Source of the DNA: Advenella incenata
Lineage (GTDB): Bacteria > Pseudomonadota > Gammaproteobacteria > Burkholderiales > Burkholderiaceae_B
Reading direction: 5' to 3'
NCBI RefSeq assembly: GCF_004217095.1
Contig: NZ_SHKO01000003.1
Location: 186,001 to 250,000 of the forward strand
DNA length: 64,000 nucleotides
Position 1 is the stretch's first letter. Each line of letters opens with the position of its first letter. Under the pieces are notes generated by a model. The model was not told the origin of the DNA. It did no database searches and worked only from the letters and a program-made list of their open reading frames with translations. A program made the position numbers and the translations under genes. Shown here piece by piece: positions 37,519 to 48,191 of the stretch.

Positions 37519-38340
37519 ATGACATCTGACATTCGGAAAACCCTTAACAAACCCCCTTTGGCCAGCGAGTATGAGGACGACCGCCATTTCATCACGGCGA
37601 TCGCCCGCGGCCTTGATGTGCTGGCTTGCTTTCGCTCCGGCAACAAAGTGCTGGGGAATCAGGAAATTGCGCAGCGCTGCAAGCTGCCCAAGTCAACGGT
37701 GTCGCGCATTACCTATACGCTGACCCGGCTGGGTTACCTGACGCACGACGAAGAAAGCAGTAAATACCAATTGGGTATGGCGACACTCTCGCTGGGCGTG
37801 GGTTTGCTGGCCAAGCTCGATATCCGTCAGGTTGCCCGGCCCCTCATGCAGGCGCTGGCTGACGAAACTCAGGGTATGGTCACGCTGGGAACACGCGATC
37901 GACTGTCAATGTTGTATCTGGAAAACTGCCGCAGCCGGTCGGCGCTGACGCTCAGCATGGACGTGGGCGCCCGTATTCCGATCGTATCCACGGCCATGGG
38001 CAGGGCGTATCTGGCGGAAATCCCGCTGCAGGAGCGCGAAGAGATATTCGGCCGCGTACGCGAACTTGATGAGCTGGCCAGTGATGCGTTAATGAGCGGG
38101 ATCGCCACGTCGCTGGCCGATTACGAACGGCTGGGATGCACCTGCTCGTTTGGCGATTGGCAAAAGGATGTGAACGCCATTGCGGTCGGCTTGAATCTGG
38201 GGCGGCAGTTTCCGATTATGTCGATCAGTTGCGGCGGGCCGTCCTTTAATTTATCCGAGCAATATCTGCTTGAAGAGGCGCGCCCCCGATTGCTGGAAGT
38301 GGTCAGCAAACTCAAGGAGACGGTGGGCCAGCCAGCCTGA
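37519..38340 (+). CDS. IclR-family transcriptional regulator
   Basis: A 273-residue regulator. The winged HTH (about residues 25-85, ITAIARGLDVLACF and CKLPKSTVSRITYTLTRLGY) is followed by an IclR effector domain (about 100-265) with MSISCGGPSFN near the end. It lies between the NMO operon (divergent) and the acyl-CoA dehydrogenase operon (convergent). A shared inverted repeat occurs before itself, the NMO operon and both catabolic operons at 41.3-41.6 kb. The ATG at 37519 gives the typical N-terminal length. Confidence 0.88.
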   Translation: MTSDIRKTLNKPPLASEYEDDRHFITAIARGLDVLACFRSGNKVLGNQEIAQRCKLPKSTVSRITYTLTRLGYLTHDEESSKYQLGMATLSLGVGLLAKLDIRQVARPLMQALADETQGMVTLGTRDRLSMLYLENCRSRSALTLSMDVGARIPIVSTAMGRAYLAEIPLQEREEIFGRVRELDELASDALMSGIATSLADYERLGCTCSFGDWQKDVNAIAVGLNLGRQFPIMSISCGGPSFNLSEQYLLEEARPRLLEVVSKLKETVGQPA

Positions 38341-38416
38341 CCCGCCCATTGCAAGGCTTATTGGTAAGCCTGCGGTGCAACGGTCGGCAGGCTCGCCGGC
38401 CGACCGTTCGTGCTGG

Positions 38417-38836
38417 CTATTTCTTGTCGATCATGGAAAACAGGGCAGTGGCAAAGGCCACTTTTTTGTCACCCACACGCATGTCGCAGTTGGCGAAAAC
38501 CACCCGCTTTCCCTTGCGCTGAATATCCACCGTTGCTTCCAGCCAGTCGCCTTCGCGCACCGGCGACATGAATTCACAGGTCAGTGACATCGTCACGAAA
38601 GCCACCGGTTCATCATGAGCGTTAAGTATGGCATCGCCAAAGGCATTGTCAGCGACGGTCATGATCAGCCCGCCGTGGGCGACCCCCACCTTGTTCAGAT
38701 GCGTTGCCTGTACCCGCAGGCCAATGCCTGCATGGCGCTCGTCTACTATTTTTTCATAAAAAGGTCCGGTCAGATCCGAAAAGGAACTGTAGCGGTTTAG
38801 CAGGCGGTAGTGTTCTGGAATAGTCTGGTCAATCAT
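38417..38836 (-). CDS. PaaI-like hotdog-fold acyl-CoA thioesterase
   Basis: A 139-residue cytoplasmic protein of the hotdog fold. VGVAHGGLIMTVADNAFGDAI carries the HGG and the acidic catalytic position typical of the PaaI/DUF4442 group. It probably frees CoA from stalled intermediates of the pathway. Last gene of the unit with the two acyl-CoA dehydrogenase subunits, 15 bases after the second one. Confidence 0.82.
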   Translation of the reverse strand: MIDQTIPEHYRLLNRYSSFSDLTGPFYEKIVDERHAGIGLRVQATHLNKVGVAHGGLIMTVADNAFGDAILNAHDEPVAFVTMSLTCEFMSPVREGDWLEATVDIQRKGKRVVFANCDMRVGDKKVAFATALFSMIDKK

Positions 38837-38851
38837 GATACGGGTGTTTCC

Positions 38852-40015
38852 TCAAGCGGGGTCCTGGGTTTTCTGTAGCGTTAGCAAACTATCACTATAT
38901 CGCTGCAAATGAAAGTCTGCATCGCCATACTGACTATTTAGCACAGTGACCCGTTTGAAGTAATGGGGTACGACCAGCTCGTCGGTGACGCCCATACCGC
39001 CGTGCAGCTGCACGGCCTCTTCGCCGACATGGCGCGACAGTTTTGCCAGCAGCACCCTTGCCGCTGCGCCTTTGATGATGCGATCCTGCGGGTCATCGCC
39101 AGCCTGGCTGATGGCTGCCAGCAGCGCCATGGAAGTGGCCTGTTCTGCCGCGATGGCCATATCGGCCATGCGGTGCTGCAATGCTTGAAACGTGCCAATG
39201 GCCACGCCAAACTGCTTTCTGGTTTTCAAATACTCCAGGGTTGCGTCATTCAACGCCTGGATCAGGCCGGCGGCCTCGGCGGCCAGCGCGGCATTGGTGG
39301 CTGCCAGCGCTTGCATGATGGCAGGGTAGGCCGTGTCTGCGTCGCCAATCAGCGCCTCTGGGGGCAGCTCGGCGTTTTCGATCACCAGATCGGCCGCCAG
39401 ATGACCGTCATGCAGCCGGTACGACTTGGCCGTAATGCCAGGATGGTCCGCCTTGACCAGGAAGACTGACAGACCATGGCTGTCATTTTCCTGTCCGGCA
39501 GTCCTGGCTGTGATCAGCCAGTGGTCGCACACCGGCGCATCAATGACGATGGCCTTGTGGCCGTTCAGTACCCAGTTGCCCGCTTTGTTGACGGCCTGGG
39601 TATGGATACGCGATTCCTGATAGCGCGATTGGACATCGTAGTGGGCAAAGGCAAAACGGGCCGAGCCGTCTGCGATCGCGGCAATCAGCACGCTGCGCTG
39701 CTGCGCTGTGGCGTGCTGCTGCAAAAATGTACCTGACAGTACTACCGTGCTGATGTAAGGCTCAAGAACCAGTCCTTTGGCCAGTGAGCGCATGACCAGA
39801 TAGGTATCTAGCGGTGTGCCCTGCAGGCCGCCGTCTTCTTCGGCAAAGGGCAGGGCAAGAATGCCCAGTTCTGCAAAGGCTGCCCAGGTGTCCTGGCTCA
39901 TGTGCCGATTGGCGGCAAGATTTTTCCGGCGCTGTTCAAAGGTATAGTCTTTGTCGATAAAGCGGGTAAGCGTATCTTGCAGGGCAAGCTGTTCTTCGGT
40001 AAAGGTAAAGTCCAT
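38852..40015 (-). CDS. Acyl-CoA dehydrogenase, small-subunit type (PimD-like)
   Basis: A 387-residue acyl-CoA dehydrogenase-fold protein. The N-terminal MDFTFTEEQLALQDTLTRFI and the C-terminal QLHGGMGVTDEL are present. The usual C-terminal YEGT-type catalytic segment is not seen; the protein ends with YFKRVTVLNSQYGDADFHLQ. This is as in the small subunit of pimeloyl-CoA dehydrogenase. It probably pairs with the protein encoded just upstream (54-base gap). The Pim name rests on gene order and general similarity from memory. Confidence 0.82.
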   Translation of the reverse strand: MDFTFTEEQLALQDTLTRFIDKDYTFEQRRKNLAANRHMSQDTWAAFAELGILALPFAEEDGGLQGTPLDTYLVMRSLAKGLVLEPYISTVVLSGTFLQQHATAQQRSVLIAAIADGSARFAFAHYDVQSRYQESRIHTQAVNKAGNWVLNGHKAIVIDAPVCDHWLITARTAGQENDSHGLSVFLVKADHPGITAKSYRLHDGHLAADLVIENAELPPEALIGDADTAYPAIMQALAATNAALAAEAAGLIQALNDATLEYLKTRKQFGVAIGTFQALQHRMADMAIAAEQATSMALLAAISQAGDDPQDRIIKGAAARVLLAKLSRHVGEEAVQLHGGMGVTDELVVPHYFKRVTVLNSQYGDADFHLQRYSDSLLTLQKTQDPA

Positions 40016-40069
40016 GTGGATGACTCCGTAGCGTATTTTGTTCTGTATCGGGAAGGGATGCCGGGCCGT

Positions 40070-41266
40070 TTACAGCCCCAGAATCATCCTGCAGATAATG
40101 CTTTTCTGCACTTCATTGGATCCGCCGTAAATGGTGGTTTTGCGATAATTGAAGTATTGCGCCGTCATATGTTCCTGGGCCTGCGGGAAGGCGCTGGACA
40201 ATTCGTGTACCTGATCGTCCGGCAGAATATGGGCCGCGGCATACGGGCCTGCGACCTGTGAGGCCAGTGCAGTAATCGCCTGCTGTATCTCCGAGCCTTT
40301 CACTTTAAGGATGGAGGCTTCCGGCCCTGGGGCATGGCTGCTGCCTTCCTGGGAAATCAGCTTCAGATTGGTAATTTCAAGCGCCATCAGATCCAGCTCG
40401 ACCTGTGCCAGGCGATCGCGGAATCGTGCATCCTGCAATAGCGGCAGTCCGTCATTGCCGGTTTGCCGGGCGGCTGCCTGCTTGACCAGTTGCAGTGCTG
40501 CCTTGGAACGGCCCACGCGGGCAATGTTGGTTCTTTCGTGGCCAAGCAGAAATTTCGCGTAGGTCCAGCCTTTGTTTTCTTCGCCGATCAGGTTGGCGGC
40601 GGGAACGCGAACATTCTCCAGCCAGACTTCATTAACCTCATGGCCATCGTCCAGCATGATAATGGGCCGCACGGTAATGCCCGGCGTTTTCATATCGATA
40701 AGCAGGAATGAAATGCCTTCCTGCTTGCGCACCTCAGGATTGGTGCGCACCAGGCAAAAAATCCAGTCTGCGTGTTGGGCCAGCGTGGTCCATGTTTTCT
40801 GGCCGTTGACGATATAGTCGTCGCCATCGCGCACTGCCGTCGTTTTTAGCGACGCCAGGTCGGAGCCGGCACCGGGTTCCGAATATCCCTGACACCACCA
40901 ATCCTGGCCAGACAGAATGCGTGGCAGGAAGCGCGCCTGCTGTTCTTTGTTGCCGTACTTCTGAATGACCGGCGCGACCATTTTCAGGCCGAAAGGCAAT
41001 TGTTCGGGTGCGCCGAAAGCAGCGCATTCTTCTTCGAAGATATGGCGCTGCACGGCATCCCAGCCGGTGCCGCCAAATTCCACTGCCCAGGACGGCGCTC
41101 CCCAGCCTTGTTCAAACAGGCTGCGCTGCCATTGCTCGCGTTCGGCTTTTGATAGCGGCAGGCATTGTTGTGTCTTGTCGCGGACAGTGGCCGGCACCGC
41201 CTCTTTCAGGAAAGCGCGAACCGAATCGCGAAAGGCCAGTTGTTCAGGGGTGTAGCGGATATCCAT
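40070..41266 (-). CDS. Acyl-CoA dehydrogenase, large-subunit type (PimC-like)
   Basis: A 398-residue acyl-CoA dehydrogenase. It has QGYSEPGAGSDLASLKTTA (FAD loop), KTWTTLAQHADW, and the C-terminal TIYGGSNEVQKSIICRMILGL. It resembles the large subunit of pimeloyl-CoA dehydrogenase, a two-subunit enzyme that starts beta-oxidation of dicarboxylyl-CoAs. First gene of a unit with its partner and a thioesterase, divergent from the hydratase/dehydrogenase fusion. AAGGAA precedes the ATG. Confidence 0.83.
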   Translation of the reverse strand: MDIRYTPEQLAFRDSVRAFLKEAVPATVRDKTQQCLPLSKAEREQWQRSLFEQGWGAPSWAVEFGGTGWDAVQRHIFEEECAAFGAPEQLPFGLKMVAPVIQKYGNKEQQARFLPRILSGQDWWCQGYSEPGAGSDLASLKTTAVRDGDDYIVNGQKTWTTLAQHADWIFCLVRTNPEVRKQEGISFLLIDMKTPGITVRPIIMLDDGHEVNEVWLENVRVPAANLIGEENKGWTYAKFLLGHERTNIARVGRSKAALQLVKQAAARQTGNDGLPLLQDARFRDRLAQVELDLMALEITNLKLISQEGSSHAPGPEASILKVKGSEIQQAITALASQVAGPYAAAHILPDDQVHELSSAFPQAQEHMTAQYFNYRKTTIYGGSNEVQKSIICRMILGL

Positions 41267-41353
41267 GGACGCAATTCCTTTTCAGGTTGTTGAGCGGCAG
41301 AAGCGAAACCATCATTGTCGCAGCACAAGCGGCTGTGCAGGTGGTTTCTTTTT

Positions 41354-41370
41354 GTTCTGCATAGTGGAAC
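41354..41370. promoter_or_regulatory. Candidate IclR operator upstream of the acyl-CoA dehydrogenase unit
   Basis: GTTCTGCATAGTGGAAC is an inverted repeat (GTTC...GAAC), 88 bp before the PimC-like start. It is the most symmetrical of the four related copies. Confidence 0.55.
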
Positions 41371-41520
41371 TAATAAATGATTTATGGAATTGATTATAGC
41401 GAGCAATGCGGTAAATGAAAAGACAGGCCGATAGAAAAAGCAGAAATGCTTACAGCCGACAATTCGCTTTACACCCGATGCTGCTGCAGAGTATTATCGA
41501 AGAATTCTCGGGGTGCGTAA

Positions 41521-41537
41521 GTTCTGCTATGCGAAAC
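41521..41537. promoter_or_regulatory. Candidate IclR operator upstream of the hydratase/dehydrogenase fusion
   Basis: GTTCTGCTATGCGAAAC lies 60 bp before the fusion gene. It shares GTTCTGC and the AAC end with the site at 41354 and lies 167 bp from it, in the same divergent promoter region. Confidence 0.5.
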
Positions 41538-41596
41538 AAAAAGGTGTAGTAACGACGTGCCATGTATTTAATCGCGCCAGACAAGGAGACATCGCC

Positions 41597-43681
41597 ATGG
41601 ATCACGCTTTTTACGAAGAAAAGGACGGGATTGCCGTCATTACATTCAATAACCCGCCGGTCAACGGCTTAAGTCACGGCCTGCGCAAAGCCATTGTCGA
41701 AGGCGTCGATCGCGCCAATAACAATACGGCAGTTCGGGCGATCGTATTGGGTGGATCCGAGCGGGCGTTTTCCGGCGGTGCGGATGTGACCGAATTTGGC
41801 ACGCCCAAGGCGTCGCAGGCGCCCACCTTGCGCACGGTCATAGAAGTGCTGGAGCAATCGGCCAAGCCGGTCGTGGCTGCCATCAATGGCGTATGTCTTG
41901 GCGGTGGTCTGGAACTTGCGCTGGGTGCGCACTATCGCGTTGCTGCTGCTGCGGCCAGAGTCGGTTTGCCTGAAGTCAAGCTTGGCATTCTGCCCGGAGC
42001 GGGCGGCACCCAGCGCCTGCCGCGGGTAGTGGGACTGGAAAAAGCGCTGAACATGATTGTGTCCGGTCAGATCGTCAAAGCCGCTACGCTTGCCGATACT
42101 GCGCTGTTCGATAAAGTCGTTGACGGTGAGCCGCAAGCGGCGGCCATTGAGTTTGCCAAAGGCCTGGCCAGCGATGCGCCGCTCAAGCGGATTCGCGATC
42201 TGGCAGTTGTCGAGGCCGACGCTGACGCCTTGTTACTCAACGCCCGCAATGCGGCCAAGGCAGGCTCTGCGCGCTTTCCTGCGCCTGCCGCCTGCGTCGA
42301 GGCAGTGGCGGCCAGCACGAACATGGGCTTTGATGATGGGCTGGCATTTGAACGCCAGCACTTTACCCAATTGCTGGCCTCGCCCGAATCACTGGCGCTT
42401 CGTCATGTGTTTGCGGCTGAACGTGCCGCGACAAAAATTCCTGATGTGCCGGCCGATACCCCGTTGCGTCCGATTGGCCTGGTTGGCGTGATCGGCGCCG
42501 GCACCATGGGTGGCGGCATCAGCATGAATTATCTGAACGCCGGCATTCCGGTGATCCTGCTTGAGCAGAAGGAAGAAGCGCTGGAGCGTGGCGTTGCGAC
42601 CATTCGCAAGAACTACGAAAACACCATGAAAAAAGGGCGGATTACAGCCGAGCAGGTAGAAGAACGCATGAAGCTGCTCAGCACGACCCTGTCCTATGAC
42701 GCATTGAGCGACGTTGACCTGGTCATCGAGGCTGTCTTTGAAGACATGGGTGTTAAGGAAATTGTGTTCCGTGAGCTTGATCGCGTCATCAAACCCGGTG
42801 CAATTCTGGCCTCCAATACCTCAACCCTGGATGTTGACCAGATCGCTTCTTTTACCAAACGCCCGCAAGACGTGATCGGACTGCATTTTTTCAGTCCGGC
42901 CAATGTCATGAAGCTGCTGGAAATCGTGCGCGGTGAAAAAACGGCCAAAGATGTGCTGGCCACGTGCATCGACATGGGCAAGAAAATCGGCAAAAAACCG
43001 GTAGTGTCGGGTGTGTGTGACGGGTTTATCGGCAACCGTATGCTGTATGCCTATCGCGATGCGGCTGACGAGGTAATGTTGCAGGGCGCCGCGCCGTCGC
43101 AGATTGACCGCGCGCTGGAAAATTTCGGTTTTGCAATGGGTCCGTATCGCGTGGGCGATCTGGCCGGGCTGGACATTGGCTGGGCGATCCGCAAGCGCAA
43201 GAAGGAAGCCGATCCGCAAGCGTATGAAGAGGTTGTGGCCGATCGTCTGTGTGAGGCCGGGCGTTTTGGCCAGAAAACAGGAGCGGGCTGGTATCGTTAT
43301 GTTGCAGGCGATCGCAAGCCACAGGTTGACCCAGAGGTCGAAAAAATGATCGACACCTTCCGCAAGGAAAAGGGCGTTACACCGCGCAAGATCAGCGACC
43401 AGGAAATTGTCGAGCGTTGCGTTTACGCGCTGGCCAATGAAGGGGCGAAGATTCTTGAAGAGGGCATTGCCCTGCGCGCGTCGGATATCGACATTGTTTA
43501 CCTGAATGGTTACGGCTTCCCGTTGCATCGCGGCGGACCGATGCACTACGCGCAACAGGCTGGCCTGTTCAATGTGGTGCGGGCGCTGGGTCAATTTGGC
43601 GCCGGTTCGGCTCGGCCCAAGGCGTGGCAACCGGCTGCCTTGCTGGAAAAGCATGCACAAAGTGGTGAAGCACTGAAGTAA
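41597..43681 (+). CDS. Enoyl-CoA hydratase / 3-hydroxyacyl-CoA dehydrogenase fusion (PimF/FadB-like)
   Basis: A 694-residue bifunctional beta-oxidation enzyme. The crotonase domain (about 1-190) has both catalytic Glu residues, Glu106 in GGGLELAL and Glu126 in LPEVKLG. The NAD domain (about 295-480) starts [17 protein letters not shown] and contains [18 protein letters not shown]. Two C-terminal helical domains follow (about 480-690). It hydrates the enoyl-CoA and oxidises the 3-hydroxyacyl-CoA. It is shorter than E. coli FadB and fits PimF of the dicarboxylate pathway. AAGGAG precedes the ATG. Confidence 0.9.
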   Translation: MDHAFYEEKDGIAVITFNNPPVNGLSHGLRKAIVEGVDRANNNTAVRAIVLGGSERAFSGGADVTEFGTPKASQAPTLRTVIEVLEQSAKPVVAAINGVCLGGGLELALGAHYRVAAAAARVGLPEVKLGILPGAGGTQRLPRVVGLEKALNMIVSGQIVKAATLADTALFDKVVDGEPQAAAIEFAKGLASDAPLKRIRDLAVVEADADALLLNARNAAKAGSARFPAPAACVEAVAASTNMGFDDGLAFERQHFTQLLASPESLALRHVFAAERAATKIPDVPADTPLRPIGLVGVIGAGTMGGGISMNYLNAGIPVILLEQKEEALERGVATIRKNYENTMKKGRITAEQVEERMKLLSTTLSYDALSDVDLVIEAVFEDMGVKEIVFRELDRVIKPGAILASNTSTLDVDQIASFTKRPQDVIGLHFFSPANVMKLLEIVRGEKTAKDVLATCIDMGKKIGKKPVVSGVCDGFIGNRMLYAYRDAADEVMLQGAAPSQIDRALENFGFAMGPYRVGDLAGLDIGWAIRKRKKEADPQAYEEVVADRLCEAGRFGQKTGAGWYRYVAGDRKPQVDPEVEKMIDTFRKEKGVTPRKISDQEIVERCVYALANEGAKILEEGIALRASDIDIVYLNGYGFPLHRGGPMHYAQQAGLFNVVRALGQFGAGSARPKAWQPAALLEKHAQSGEALK

Positions 43682-43900
43682 AGTAGAAAGTGCTTGGGCA
43701 GGCAGGCCATCGCCGGCCTCCCGTATCTACGGGCACGCGGCAGGCACTAAAGGGGTATGCCAGGAAACTGAGCATTTGGTGTCTGCCAGTGTCAGCAGGA
43801 TTGAGTTTTTTCTGTTCCGATACAATTGAAGTTTGCGTTGGTTGGCCGTGATGTTGTCGCTATGCAGCCCAATGTCATGCGCCCGGCCTGGAGAAGAGAC

Positions 43901-45079
43901 ATGAGAGAAGCGGTAATTGTTTCAACCGCCCGTACCGGACTGGCAAAGTCCTGGAAGGGTGCATTCAATATGACCTATGGCGCAACGCTGGGTGCGCATT
44001 CAGTGTCGCACGCAGTCGCGCGTGCCGGTATCGATCCAGCTGAAGTGGAAGATGTCATTATTGGTTCAGCCTTGCCTGAAGGCACAACCGGTGGCAATAT
44101 CGCCCGGGCTATTGCCTTGCGGGCCGGCCTGCCGGTTAGCGCAGGCGGGGTGACCGTCAACCGGTTTTGCTCATCGGGGCTGCAGGCCATTGCCATGGCG
44201 GCGCAGCGCATTATTGTCGACCAGGTTCCGGTGCTGGTGGCCGGTGGCGTTGAAAGTATTTCCTGCGTGCAAAATGATGCCAACACCCTCATGCGCCAGG
44301 ACCCCTGGTTGCGTCAGCACAAACCAGAACTTTACTGGAGCATGCTGCAGACAGCGGAAACCGTGGCCAAGCGCTATGGTATTTCGCGTCAGGCACAGGA
44401 CGAATATGGCGCGCGCAGCCAGCAGCGTGCTGCCAGGGCCCAGGCCGAAGGCCTGTTCAATGATGAAATCGTGCCTATGACAACGGTCATGAGCGTCTTT
44501 GACAAGGCAACTGGCGGCATTGCCCGCCGTGAAGTAACGATTGCTGCAGATGAAGGTATCCGTCCCGATACCACGCTTGAAGGCGTGTCTAAAATCCGCC
44601 CGGTGTTTCCCAAAGGTGTTATCTCGGCGGGCAATGCCAGCCAGTTTTCAGACGGATCATCGGCCTGCGTGCTGATGGATGCCGAAGTGGCGCGCCAGCG
44701 CGGTCTGAGCCCGATGGGCATTTTCCGCGGATTTGCCGTCGCAGGTTGTGAGCCCGATGAAATGGGCATCGGCCCGGTTTTTGCGGTGCCTCGTTTGCTC
44801 GAGCGCGCCGGCTTGAAGGTCGACGATATCGGCTTGTGGGAATTGAATGAAGCCTTCGCCTGCCAGGTGCTGTATTGCCGTGACAAACTGGGTATCCCGG
44901 ACGATCGCCTCAATGTTAACGGGGGGGCGATTGCTGTGGGCCATCCGTATGGCGTGTCTGGCGCCCGCATGGTCGGCCACGCCCTGATCGAGGGCAAGCG
45001 CAGGGGGGTTAAATACGTGGTGGTTACGATGTGTATCGGTGGCGGCCAGGGCGCAGCAGGGCTGTTCGAAGTGGCATGA
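43901..45079 (+). CDS. Acyl-CoA acetyltransferase (thiolase, PimB-like)
   Basis: A 392-residue thiolase. The nucleophile is Cys90 in NRFCSSGLQ, the His is in [17 protein letters not shown], and the second Cys is in [13 protein letters not shown]. It splits 3-ketoacyl-CoA with CoA. The ATG at 43901 follows GGAGAAG and gives [17 protein letters not shown]. The AMP-ligase gene starts within its stop codon. A 219-base gap with no clear terminator separates it from the fusion gene. Confidence 0.9.
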   Translation: MREAVIVSTARTGLAKSWKGAFNMTYGATLGAHSVSHAVARAGIDPAEVEDVIIGSALPEGTTGGNIARAIALRAGLPVSAGGVTVNRFCSSGLQAIAMAAQRIIVDQVPVLVAGGVESISCVQNDANTLMRQDPWLRQHKPELYWSMLQTAETVAKRYGISRQAQDEYGARSQQRAARAQAEGLFNDEIVPMTTVMSVFDKATGGIARREVTIAADEGIRPDTTLEGVSKIRPVFPKGVISAGNASQFSDGSSACVLMDAEVARQRGLSPMGIFRGFAVAGCEPDEMGIGPVFAVPRLLERAGLKVDDIGLWELNEAFACQVLYCRDKLGIPDDRLNVNGGAIAVGHPYGVSGARMVGHALIEGKRRGVKYVVVTMCIGGGQGAAGLFEVA

Positions 45080-46725
45080 ACCGTCCCGATTATTCCGCCG
45101 TCTGGCCGCGTGGGCGCAGCCACTCGCTAAGCGTACCGGAAACGGCGCTGCACGCCAATCTGGAGATATCGGCCCTGCGCTATCGGCACAAGCCGTGTCT
45201 GGTGTATTACGGCGCCAGCTACAGTTATGGCCAGGTGCTGGCGCAGGTGCAGGCCCTTGCAGGGTTCCTGCAGCACGATTGCGGCGTGCGCAAGGGCGAC
45301 CGGGTGTTGCTGTATATGCAAAACAGTCCGCAATTCGTCCTTGCTTACTATGCCATTTTGCGGGCCGATGCAGTGGTGGTGCCAGTCAACCCGATGAACC
45401 GGGCTGACGAGTTGCAGCATTACATTCGTGATACCGGCGCCACTGTAATCATTTATGGACAAGAACTGCACGAGCAGGTTGCCGTGCTTGGCGCTGCGGC
45501 GCCGGCCAGCAAGCTGGTGGCGGCGTATCACGATTATCTGCCTGCGGCAGGATCGGATCAGAACGTACCGGATGTTGTAGCCGAGCCTGCGCAAGCCCTG
45601 GCCGGCGACGGCGTCGTGCTTTGGCGCGACGCACTGGCTAGTGGTCGCGTCCCGTTGCCCTCATCGGCCGTGCCGGCAGATATGGCTGTCATGCCGTATA
45701 CGTCCGGCACCACTGGCCATCCCAAAGGCTGCATCCATACCCATCGTTCCACCATGTATAACACCGTGTCCGCAGCGGTATGGTACGACGGGGGAAACCA
45801 GGACGCGGTTTTTCTGGGCGTGTTGCCGTTTTTCCATGTCACCGGCATGGAAGGGGTCATGAACAGCGCCATTTATCTGGGTGCGACCATTGTCATTATG
45901 ACGCGCTGGGATCGAGTGGTGGCGGCCCAATGCATCGAGCGCCATCGCGTCGGTCGGCTGGCGCTGATCGCCGCCATGGTGGTTGATCTGCTGGCCATGC
46001 CCGATCTTTCGACCTATGATCTGTCCAGTATTGCCCGGATCAGCGGGGGAGGGGCGGCCATGCCCGAAGCGGTGGCAGAAAAATTGCAACGCGAGTTTGG
46101 TCTGACCTACATCGAAGGCTACGGCATGTCCGAAGTCATGGCGCCGTCGCACATCAACCCGGAGCGGCATCCCAAAAGACAATGCCTGGGGATTCCGATT
46201 TTTGATGTGGATTCGCGTATTATTGATCCGGTCACTTTGCAGGAGGTGCCGCAAGGTGAGGTCGGTGAAATTGTCGTGCATGGGCCTCAGGTCATGCAGG
46301 GCTACTGGAACAATGAACAGGCTACGGCCGAGGTTTTCATTACCATTGACAACAAGCGTTTTTTGCGCACCGGAGATCTGGCGCGCATGGACGAAGATGG
46401 ATACTACTTTATGGTGGACCGGCTCAAGCGCATGATCAATGCCTCGGGTTTCAAGGTCTGGCCAGCCGAAGTGGAGTCCATGATGTATGCCCATCCGGCG
46501 ATTCTTGAAGCCTGCGTTGTTGGCGTGACTGACGAAAAACGCGGTGAGACCGTCAAGGCCTGGGTTGTGTTGCGCGACGGTAGTCGCGGCAGTGTCACAG
46601 AGCAGGACATCCTGGATTGGTGCCGCCAGAAAATGGCCTCGTACAAGGCGCCACGGATTGTCGTCTTCACCGACGCGCTACCCAAAACGTCCTCGGGAAA
46701 AGTCTTGTGGCGTGCGCTTGGGTAA
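45076..46725 (+). CDS. Acyl-CoA synthetase (AMP-forming, PimA-like)
   Basis: A 549-residue adenylate-forming ligase. The P-loop is [13 protein letters not shown], the A5 motif is IEGYGMSEV, the A7 motif [23 protein letters not shown], and the catalytic Lys is near the end in [12 protein letters not shown]. It activates a carboxylic acid with ATP and CoA. The ATG overlaps the thiolase stop (ATGA). The context indicates medium-chain dicarboxylates or fatty acids. Confidence 0.88.
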   Translation: MNRPDYSAVWPRGRSHSLSVPETALHANLEISALRYRHKPCLVYYGASYSYGQVLAQVQALAGFLQHDCGVRKGDRVLLYMQNSPQFVLAYYAILRADAVVVPVNPMNRADELQHYIRDTGATVIIYGQELHEQVAVLGAAAPASKLVAAYHDYLPAAGSDQNVPDVVAEPAQALAGDGVVLWRDALASGRVPLPSSAVPADMAVMPYTSGTTGHPKGCIHTHRSTMYNTVSAAVWYDGGNQDAVFLGVLPFFHVTGMEGVMNSAIYLGATIVIMTRWDRVVAAQCIERHRVGRLALIAAMVVDLLAMPDLSTYDLSSIARISGGGAAMPEAVAEKLQREFGLTYIEGYGMSEVMAPSHINPERHPKRQCLGIPIFDVDSRIIDPVTLQEVPQGEVGEIVVHGPQVMQGYWNNEQATAEVFITIDNKRFLRTGDLARMDEDGYYFMVDRLKRMINASGFKVWPAEVESMMYAHPAILEACVVGVTDEKRGETVKAWVVLRDGSRGSVTEQDILDWCRQKMASYKAPRIVVFTDALPKTSSGKVLWRALG

Positions 46726-46811
46726 ATAGCACAAGCGAAATATGAAATAATGACTTGCACCAGTAATGGCACACATACAGATTCAGACAAAAGAGAATAC
46801 AGGTATAACAG

Positions 46812-47492
46812 ATGATCAATAAATTTATAGACGATATACAGGTTGCGGTTGCCGATGTCTTTGATGGCGCCACTGTGCTTATCGGTGGGTTTGGTGGCGC
46901 GGGCCACCCGACGGAGCTGATCCATGCCCTGATCGACCAGGGCGCAAAAGAGCTGACCGTCGTCAACAACAATGCGGGCAATCATGATACGGGGCTGGCA
47001 GCGCTGATCAAGGCAGGTCGCGTACGTAAAATGATCTGCTCATTTCCCAAGGCTTCGCATTCCTACGTCTTTAACGAGATGTACAAAGAAGGGAAAATAG
47101 AGCTCGAGTGTGTTCCGCAGGGCACGATCGCGGAACGACTGCACGCTGCCGGCGCCGGCATTGGCGGGTTCTATACGAGAACCAGCTATGGTACGGACCT
47201 GGCCAAGGGCAAGGAAACGCGCAATATCGATGGCGTTGACTATGTGTTCGAAAAGCCGATACACGGCGACTTTGCACTGGTTCTGGCCGAGAAGGGCGAC
47301 CGCTGGGGAAATCTGATCTATCGCAAGGCTGCCCGCAACTTCGGGCCGGTCATGTGCATGGCGGCAAAAACCACCATCGTTCAGGTGAAGCAGAAAGTCG
47401 AACTGGGCCAGCTTGATCCGGAAACGATTATCACCCCAGGTATTTTTGTGAATCGGATTGTCGAAGTAGCCAATCCGGCCATCTCCAGTTAA
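46812..47492 (+). CDS. pcaI: 3-oxoadipate CoA-transferase subunit A
   Basis: A 226-residue alpha subunit of a family I CoA-transferase. It has LIGGFGGAGHPTELI (residues 19-33), SNNAGN-like VVNNNAGNHDTGL, and GDRWGNLIYRKAARNFGP near the C-terminus, very like PcaI. With PcaJ it moves CoA from succinyl-CoA to 3-oxoadipate, and perhaps to adipate as DcaIJ does. SCOT-type acetoacetate transferase is the alternative. Ten bases separate it from pcaJ. Confidence 0.88.
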   Translation: MINKFIDDIQVAVADVFDGATVLIGGFGGAGHPTELIHALIDQGAKELTVVNNNAGNHDTGLAALIKAGRVRKMICSFPKASHSYVFNEMYKEGKIELECVPQGTIAERLHAAGAGIGGFYTRTSYGTDLAKGKETRNIDGVDYVFEKPIHGDFALVLAEKGDRWGNLIYRKAARNFGPVMCMAAKTTIVQVKQKVELGQLDPETIITPGIFVNRIVEVANPAISS

Positions 47493-47501
47493 GCAGGTCA
47501 T

Positions 47502-48143
47502 ATGATGAATAAATTGAACAGAAACCAAATGGCCGAACGCCTGGCCAAAGATATCGCCCCCGGCAGTTATGTCAATATCGGCATCGGCATGCCCGAGCTG
47601 GTCGCCAACTATCTGAAGCCAGAAGACGAGATTCTGCTGCACAGTGAAAACGGCATTTTGGGCATGGGCCCTGCCGCGACAGGAGACGACATTGACGGCG
47701 AACTGATCAATGCCGGCAAAAAGCCGGTCACATTGCTGACCGGCGGTGCATTCTTTCACCACGTGGATTCATTTGCCATTATGCGCGGCGGACATCTGGA
47801 CTTGTGCATCATGGGCGGAATGCAGGTATCTGCCGACGGCGATCTGGCCAACTGGTCGCTGGGCCGTCCTGGCGAGCCACCGGCAGTAGGCGGGGCCATG
47901 GATCTGGCTGTGGGTGCCCGTAAAGTGTATATCCTGATGGAGCACAATGCCAAAGACGGCTCACCCAAGATTCTGGAAAAGTGCACGCTCCCGGTCACGG
48001 GTCTGGGCGTAGTCAGTCGTGTCTACACCGATATCGCCGTGCTGGAAGTCACGCCGGCAGGTATGACGGTGGTGGAAAAACTCGTCGATATCACCGATGA
48101 AGAACTGCAGTCGCTCACCGGGGCGAAACTGATTTTCGCCTGA
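47502..48143 (+). CDS. pcaJ: 3-oxoadipate CoA-transferase subunit B
   Basis: A 213-residue beta subunit. Catalytic Glu49 lies in LLHSENGILGMGP and forms the glutamyl-CoA intermediate; VNIGIGMPELV precedes it. It follows pcaI directly and precedes pcaF, so pcaIJF form one unit. ATG 47502 and ATG 47505 are both possible starts. Confidence 0.9.
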   Translation: MMNKLNRNQMAERLAKDIAPGSYVNIGIGMPELVANYLKPEDEILLHSENGILGMGPAATGDDIDGELINAGKKPVTLLTGGAFFHHVDSFAIMRGGHLDLCIMGGMQVSADGDLANWSLGRPGEPPAVGGAMDLAVGARKVYILMEHNAKDGSPKILEKCTLPVTGLGVVSRVYTDIAVLEVTPAGMTVVEKLVDITDEELQSLTGAKLIFA

Positions 48144-48191
48144 GACTCCGATAGCCATTAAGATCAGAATGAAATAACACAGAGGAAATGT

